Shown: piece by piece, positions 58,867 through 64,000 of the stretch
Position numbering within the stretch: position 1 is the stretch's first letter
How the letters are laid out: every line of letters begins with the position of its first letter
DNA from: Merdibacter massiliensis
GTDB lineage: Bacteria; Bacillota_I; Bacilli_A; Erysipelotrichales; Erysipelotrichaceae
Length of the DNA stretch: 64,000 nucleotides
Assembly: GCF_900155395.1 (NCBI RefSeq)
Contig: NZ_LT699726.1
Coordinates: forward strand, 219,419 to 283,418
Direction of reading: 5' to 3'
Notes under the pieces: generated by a model
Database searches by the model: none
Told to the model about the DNA's origin: nothing
What the model saw: only the letters and a program-made list of their open reading frames with translations
Program-made: the position numbers and the translations under genes

Positions 58867-60463
58867 AAACGCCGACTACGGAGCCGCCGAGCAATATCTT
58901 CTCTTTGAGCATGACGAGTTTACCATGAAGCCCGTCCTTGATGAAACCGGCAGGCTTATCCCCCGCGAGGACTACCGGCTGTCCACGCTGAACTGCGACG
59001 GGGAGGATTTTGCCGTTGCGTGTATGCGGGCCAATCTCCGCTATCAGAAAAACCAGCGGCGGGAAGATGTGAAAAGCCACCACTACATCATCAGCTTTGA
59101 CCCGCGGGACGGGCCGGACAACGGCCTGACCGTAGACCGGGCGCAGGCGTTGGGGGAACAATTCTGTAAAGAGCATTTTCCCGGCCACCAGGCCCTTGTC
59201 TGCACCCACCCGGACGGGCATAACCACAGCGGCAACATTCATGTGCATATCGTCATAAACAGCCTGCGGATTGAGGAAGTGCCGTTCCTGCCCTACATGG
59301 ACAGGCCGGCCGATACGAAAGTCGGCTGCAAGCACCGATGTACCGACGCTGCCCTGCGCTACTTCAAATCCGAAGTCATGGAGATGTGCCACCGGGAGGG
59401 GCTTTATCAAATCGACCTCTTGAACGGCAGCAAGAACCGCGTCACCGACCGGGAGTATTGGGCGCAGAAAAAGGGACAGGCCGCGCTGGACAAGCAGAAC
59501 GCCCCCATGATTGCCGATAGTATCACGCCCCGGCAGACCAAGTTTGAAACGAACAAGGAGAAGCTGCGGCAGACCCTACGGAAAGCCCTTGCCACCGCCG
59601 CCAGCTTTGACGAGTTTTCCTCTCTGTTGCTGCAGGAGGGTGTGACCGTCAAGGAGAGCCGGGGGCGGCTTTCCTACCTCACGCCGGACAGGACAAAGCC
59701 AATTACCGCCCGGAAGCTGGGCGACGATTTTGACCGCGCCGCTGTCTTTGCCGTTTTAGAGCAAAACGCCGCCAGAGCAGCCGAAGCGCCAGCCAGATCC
59801 CCCGATCCCCCACGCACCATAAAAGACCGCTTGCAGGTTGCCAGAGCCGAGATAGCCGCCCCGAAACAGGACGGAGTGCAGCGGCTTGTGGACATTGAGC
59901 AGAAAATGGCCGAGGGCAAAGGCCGGGGCTATGAACGCTGGGCGAAGATACACAATCTGAAGCAGGCCGCCAAAACGCTGTCCGTCTACCAGCAATACGG
60001 CTTTACTTCCCCGGAGCAGTTAGAAGCCGCCGTTGACACCGCCTATCAGAAAATGCGCCAGACCAGCGGCGAACTGAAAGCACTGGAAACGAAGCTGCAA
60101 GGGAAAAAGAAGTTGCAGCGGCAGGTGTTGGCCTACGCCCAGACCAAGGCCGCCCGCGACGGGCTGCGGGCACAGAAATCCGAGAAAGCCCGCGCCGCAT
60201 ACCGGCAGGCCCATGAGAGCGATTTTATCATAGCCGACGCAGCAGCCCGGTATTTCAAGGCGCATGGCATTACCAAGCTGCCCGCCCGGAAAGCGTTGCA
60301 GGCCGAGATCGAGCAGCTTATCTCCGAGAAAGACGGCCTGTATAACACCTATCACGAACAGAAACAGCGGTTCAAGGAGTTGCAGACCGTCAAGCGGAAC
60401 ATCGACCAGATTTTGCGCCGGGACGAGCCGCACCGCAGAAAGGAGCAGAGCCATGAGCGATAA
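58829..60463 (+). CDS. MobA/VirD2-family relaxase
   Basis: 544 aa from GTG 58829 (MTRLATLKHINSK); TTG 58838 is another possible start. N-terminal relaxase domain: the likely catalytic Tyr is in NADYGAAEQYL, and the metal-binding HxH motif is in HPDGHNHSGN.IHVHIVIN. The C-terminal half (about 230-540) is rich in Lys, Arg, Ala and Gln with coiled-coil character. It nicks oriT and pilots the strand through a helper transfer system. It overlaps the next gene by 11 bases. Confidence 0.92.
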   Translation: MTRLATLKHINSKNADYGAAEQYLLFEHDEFTMKPVLDETGRLIPREDYRLSTLNCDGEDFAVACMRANLRYQKNQRREDVKSHHYIISFDPRDGPDNGLTVDRAQALGEQFCKEHFPGHQALVCTHPDGHNHSGNIHVHIVINSLRIEEVPFLPYMDRPADTKVGCKHRCTDAALRYFKSEVMEMCHREGLYQIDLLNGSKNRVTDREYWAQKKGQAALDKQNAPMIADSITPRQTKFETNKEKLRQTLRKALATAASFDEFSSLLLQEGVTVKESRGRLSYLTPDRTKPITARKLGDDFDRAAVFAVLEQNAARAAEAPARSPDPPRTIKDRLQVARAEIAAPKQDGVQRLVDIEQKMAEGKGRGYERWAKIHNLKQAAKTLSVYQQYGFTSPEQLEAAVDTAYQKMRQTSGELKALETKLQGKKKLQRQVLAYAQTKAARDGLRAQKSEKARAAYRQAHESDFIIADAAARYFKAHGITKLPARKALQAEIEQLISEKDGLYNTYHEQKQRFKELQTVKRNIDQILRRDEPHRRKEQSHER

Positions 60464-60839
60464 CCTGCCCCACATGGACTACCGCCAGCACCGGCGGGCG
60501 CGGCGGCTGGTACATGAGTGCTGTAACTACGATGAGGGGAACTGCCTGCTATTGGACGACGGGGAGCCTTGCGTGTGCGTCCAGAGCATTTCCTTTTCCC
60601 TCATGTGCCACTGGTTCCGTGTGGCTGTCCTGCCCCTTGACGGGGAGCTGGCCGCAGCCCTCTTGTGCCGGGGAAGCCGGAAACGGTGTGCCGTCTGCGG
60701 GGCGGCCTTTGTCCCCAAATCCAACCGGGGAAAATACTGCCCCGACTGCGCCGGGCGCATGAAGAAAATCAAAGCCGCCGAGAGAAAGCGGAAACAAAGG
60801 CAGAGATGTCACGCTTTAGAGCCTTTCAAACCCGCATAA
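60453..60839 (+). CDS. Cysteine-rich VLP-type protein
   Basis: 128 aa. HECCNYDEGNCLLLDDGEPCVC and CAVCGAAFVPKSNRGKYCPDCAGRMKK in pieces give two Cys clusters; the second is a clear C4 zinc ribbon. The C-terminus is Lys/Arg-rich. It matches the Cys-rich VLP family found after relaxase genes in gut Firmicutes elements. Function unknown. The ATG overlaps the relaxase stop. Confidence 0.82.
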   Translation: MSDNLPHMDYRQHRRARRLVHECCNYDEGNCLLLDDGEPCVCVQSISFSLMCHWFRVAVLPLDGELAAALLCRGSRKRCAVCGAAFVPKSNRGKYCPDCAGRMKKIKAAERKRKQRQRCHALEPFKPA

Positions 60840-60959
60840 ATCAAGGCTTTTTTCGTGGGTGTCAAAGGGTACGCGATACATTTATCCTTTTCCCCCGGAA
60901 ACGGCGTTTTAATGCGTGACAATACGCCAAAATCAACCCGAACACAGGGAGGTGATCCT

Positions 60960-61705
60960 ATCGCTGATTATATCAGGGCAGACACGCGGCTGCCCGCCTA
61001 TCTGCCGTATCCCCGTTTCCTGCTGAAATGGAGATTTCACAGACCGCCAAGCTGCTGTATTCGCTGCTGTTAGACCGTTCCACCCTCTCCCAGAAAAACA
61101 AGTGGCTGGACGACGAGGGCAGGATTTATATTATCTATCCCATCGCGGAGATAGCAGAAATACTGGATAAAGGCAGCACCACCATCAAGGGGGCGCTTAA
61201 TGAACTGGACACGGCGGGGCTGTTGGAACGGGAACGGGGCGGCTTCTCCGCACCGAACCGGCTTTATGTCAAAGTACCGCCAGTGCCACAGGTACAGTTT
61301 TCAGACCAACTGATGGCCGGAAGTCCGCCCCTCATAGAGCCGGAAAACCGTCCTACTGATGGTCAGAAAACCGACCTTATGATGGTCGGAAAACCGTCCC
61401 CTAACCAAACTACTATAAACAACCTTACAGAGAGCCAAACAAAGGGAGTGAGTGGGGGGCCGTCCGCGCCCTATGGCCGATATGGAAATATTTTTCTGTC
61501 ACAGACCGAATACGACGAGTTGCAGGCAGAGTACCCTGACAGGCTGGAACGGTTCATCGAGGAAATGAGCCGCTACCTTGCCGCCAACGGGAAAAGCTAC
61601 CAGAACTATGCCGCCGCCCTGCGGATATGGGCGGGGAACGACAAAAAGGAAGCCCCTAAAAAGGGCATACCAGACTACTCATGCAAGGAGGGCGAGAGTT
61701 TATGA
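60960..61705 (+). pseudogene. RepA-N replication initiator, start codon lost and frameshifted
   Basis: A strong GGAGGTGATCCT stands where the start should be, but the codon is ATC (60960-60962), followed by ADYIRADTRLPAYLPYPRFLL in pieces. After CTG at 61023-61025 one base is missing: the frame then reads KWRFHR, while the +1 frame gives EISQTAKLLYSLLLDRSTLS up to 61705. An ATG at 61028 could start a product of 225 aa lacking the first 20 residues. ATG 60912 is in frame with the 5' part. Family relatives read MADYIRA...FLLEMEISQT, so two lesions are inferred. Confidence 0.75.
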
Positions 61706-62544
61706 AGAATGAAATCAACGCGGTTTTGGAGAATATGACGACCACCATCCCGGAGCCGGAGGACTACACCGGCGAGGACGGTTTACTGTACTGCGGCAAG
61801 TGCCGCAAGCCGAAAGAAGCCTATTTTGCGCCGGATAAGGCCGCTATCTTCGGGCGCGACCGCCACCCGGCAGAGTGCGACTGCCAGAGAACCGCCCGCG
61901 AGGAACGGGAAGCCGCCGAAAAGCGGCGCAGACACCTTGACACCGTGGAAGAACTGAAACGCCGGGGCTTTACCGACCCCACCATGCGGGACTGGACTTT
62001 CGAGAACGACAACGGCAGGAACCCGCAGACCGGGCTTGCCCGCCGGTATGTGGAGCATTGGGAAGATATGCGGACAGACAATATCGGCTGCCTGTTCTGG
62101 GGCGGCGTAGGCACCGGCAAAAGCTACCTTGCAGGCTGTATCGCAAACGCCCTCATGGAGAAAGAAATCCCCGTCCGCATGACGAACTTTGCTCTTATCC
62201 TCAATGACCTTGCCGCCAGCTTTGAGGGGCGCAACGAGTACATTTCCCGCCTTTGTCGTTATCCGCTGCTGATCCTTGACGACTTCGGCATGGAACGCGG
62301 GACGGAATACGGGCTGGAACAGGTGTTCAATGTGATTGACAGCCGTTACCGCAGCGGCAAGCCGCTGATCGTCACGACCAACCTTACGCTGGACGACCTG
62401 CACAACCCGGAGGACACCGCCCATTCCCGGATTTATGACCGCCTGCTTTCCATGTGCGTCCCGGTACGCTTTACCGGCGACAACTTCCGGCAGGAAACCG
62501 CCAAGCGGAAAATGGAGAGCATGAAGAAACTGATTACCGACTGA
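61702..62544 (+). CDS. DnaC/IstB-like ATP-binding protein
   Basis: 280 aa from ATG 61702 with AAGGAGGG; the start overlaps the repA stop (ATGA). A zinc motif (CGKCRKPKE and CDCQR) lies near the N-terminus. Walker A is GGVGTGKS, Walker B is LLILDDFGMERG, and sensor TTNLT follows. It resembles helicase loaders that act with RepA-type initiators on mobile elements. Confidence 0.9.
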   Translation: MKNEINAVLENMTTTIPEPEDYTGEDGLLYCGKCRKPKEAYFAPDKAAIFGRDRHPAECDCQRTAREEREAAEKRRRHLDTVEELKRRGFTDPTMRDWTFENDNGRNPQTGLARRYVEHWEDMRTDNIGCLFWGGVGTGKSYLAGCIANALMEKEIPVRMTNFALILNDLAASFEGRNEYISRLCRYPLLILDDFGMERGTEYGLEQVFNVIDSRYRSGKPLIVTTNLTLDDLHNPEDTAHSRIYDRLLSMCVPVRFTGDNFRQETAKRKMESMKKLITD

Positions 62545-62558
62545 AAGGAGTATTGCCT

Positions 62559-62753
62559 ATGGCAGATAACAAGCAGCACGACACCCGCACCACCCGCCGC
62601 CCTGACTGTGTGACGGAAATCCGCATGGGCAATTCCGTCCTTGTCGTGTCCGGCTATTTCAAGAAAGACACCACAACCACAGCCGCCGACAAAATGGCGC
62701 GGGTACTGGAAGCGGAAGCCGCTGCTACACAGGAGCCGACTTATCCGGCGTGA
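62559..62753 (+). CDS. TnpW-like small protein
   Basis: 64 aa with AAAGGAG before the ATG. The VTEIRMGNSVLVVSGYFKKDTTTTAADKMARVL pattern, in pieces, is that of the transposon-encoded TnpW family of Tn4451-type elements. Function unknown. It lies at the end of the repA-dnaC group. Confidence 0.82.
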   Translation: MADNKQHDTRTTRRPDCVTEIRMGNSVLVVSGYFKKDTTTTAADKMARVLEAEAAATQEPTYPA

Positions 62754-62817
62754 ACCGGGGCATGGAAAAGCGGCCATGCCAGGGAGCATGACCGCTGGAA
62801 CGAAAATCGGAAGTGCT

Positions 62818-63018
62818 TTAGCAATTCTTAATCTCATTCTCTATAAAATAATTTGCAATTTCAAAGGCTTTTATTCTTCTCTTTGCCAATGTGATTTGTG
62901 ATTTATAACGCTCGGAATTATCCTTTGATTCAAATGTTTTTACTGTTTCTCTTAGCTTGTGCAGAGTTGAATCAATTTGCCTTTTGGCCGCGGTTAATTC
63001 ATCTATTGTATACTTCAT
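62818..63018 (-). CDS. Small hypothetical protein (coiled-coil)
   Basis: 66 aa from ATG 63018 with AGGAGAAA upstream; a longer frame upstream is not supported. Almost fully helical: TIDELTAAKRQIDSTLHKL and KRRIKAFEIANYFIENEI. AT-rich and on the opposite strand to the rest of the element. It is divergent from the recombinase gene. Its promoter and that of the recombinase share a CCGTGGTA box, so it may be a regulator or excision partner, but no DNA-binding motif is clear. Confidence 0.6.
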   Translation of the reverse strand: MKYTIDELTAAKRQIDSTLHKLRETVKTFESKDNSERYKSQITLAKRRIKAFEIANYFIENEIKNC

Positions 63019-63060
63019 GTTTTCTCCTTTAACTTCTGATTTTTTTGTTAAATCAGAGTA

Positions 63061-63210
63061 TACCACGGAGTTATGAACTTTTCTACTGCAAATATGGGAC
63101 GACAACCCATACCATAAAAATCGGAAAATTGAAAAGCTGTAAAGAAGCAAATTTAACGCTTTTGCCGCTGTACAGCCCCCGCCGTTCCGTGGTACAATGA
63201 AACCACGGAA
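63061..63210. promoter_or_regulatory. Shared CCGTGGTA boxes in the recombinase control region
   Basis: TACCACGG (63061-63068) is CCGTGGTA on the minus strand, next to TATACT. On the plus strand CCGTGGTA (63187-63194) overlaps TACAAT and is part of the inverted repeat TTCCGTGG (63185-63192)/CCACGGAA (63203-63210). Both boxes lie at the presumed -10 regions of the two divergent genes. Confidence 0.55.
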
Positions 63211-63213
63211 TAG

Positions 63214-64000
<787 letters not shown>

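Noticed and set aside
58829..62837. Many long minus-strand frames opposite the relaxase, repA and dnaC genes
   Set aside because: High GC at third positions creates long shadow frames; none has a ribosome site or recognisable domain.

Overview
The window is a low-GC Firmicutes chromosome segment with a GC-rich mobile element at its right end. Gene order (tadA-dnaX-ybaB-recR, mutS, mutL-miaA-tcdA, pgk-tpiA), AT-rich codon use, strong Shine-Dalgarno sites, phospho-sugar metabolism and a gut-type tet(W) element suggest an anaerobic gut bacterium, perhaps of the Erysipelotrichaceae. The genus cannot be fixed from sequence reading alone.

Layout. 1-6.3 kb: end of tadA, dnaX, ybaB/ebfC, recR, then GGCT-like, CYTH, NAD kinase and a RodA/FtsW gene. 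6.5-11 kb: mutS and a YeiH exporter divergent from its LysR gene. 11.3-16 kb: an aryl-beta-glucoside cluster (GH1, PTS EIIBC, DUF554, AraC). 16-20.5 kb: a compact mutL-miaA-tcdA-lipid kinase operon. 20.8-26 kb: HAD, DUF3284, an intact IS110 element, a GH4 phospho-alpha-glucosidase and a stand-alone RarA C-terminal-like protein. 26-38 kb: MATE pump behind a structured leader, CNNM/CorC protein, a proton antiporter behind a fluoride riboswitch, nitroreductase, a collagen-like repeat protein beside a TPR glycosyltransferase, YggS, PAP2 protein, glpK, a 2-hydroxyacid dehydrogenase, rpiB and a PsiE-like gene. 38.7-41.7 kb: ptsG (EIICBA) controlled by an RNA antiterminator/terminator switch, followed by its GlcT-type antiterminator gene. 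41.8-45.4 kb: a minus-strand operon of ABC ATPase, permease, ECF sigma factor and membrane protein. 45.6-50 kb: glyA, rlmH, a frameshifted GNAT gene, pgk, tpiA.

50.2-64 kb is mobile. A second IS110 element has a frameshifted transposase. It is followed by a class II UvrA-like gene that stops before its second ABC signature and Walker B. This is best explained by insertion, near 53.78 kb, of a GC-rich integrative mobilizable element. The element carries a tet(W) gene with its complete attenuator leader, a methyltransferase, regulators, an oriT-like hairpin, mobC-mobA, a Cys-rich VLP protein, a doubly damaged repA, a dnaC-like ATPase, tnpW and a large serine recombinase that runs off the window. 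It has a relaxase but no visible type IV secretion genes, so it would need a helper conjugative element.

The most rewarding RNA-level features are the fluoride riboswitch (30.04-30.13 kb), the ptsG RAT/terminator switch (38.6-38.7 kb), the tet(W) leader (54.1-54.4 kb), possible IS110 bridge RNAs upstream of both transposases, and the hairpin-rich leader of the MATE gene.
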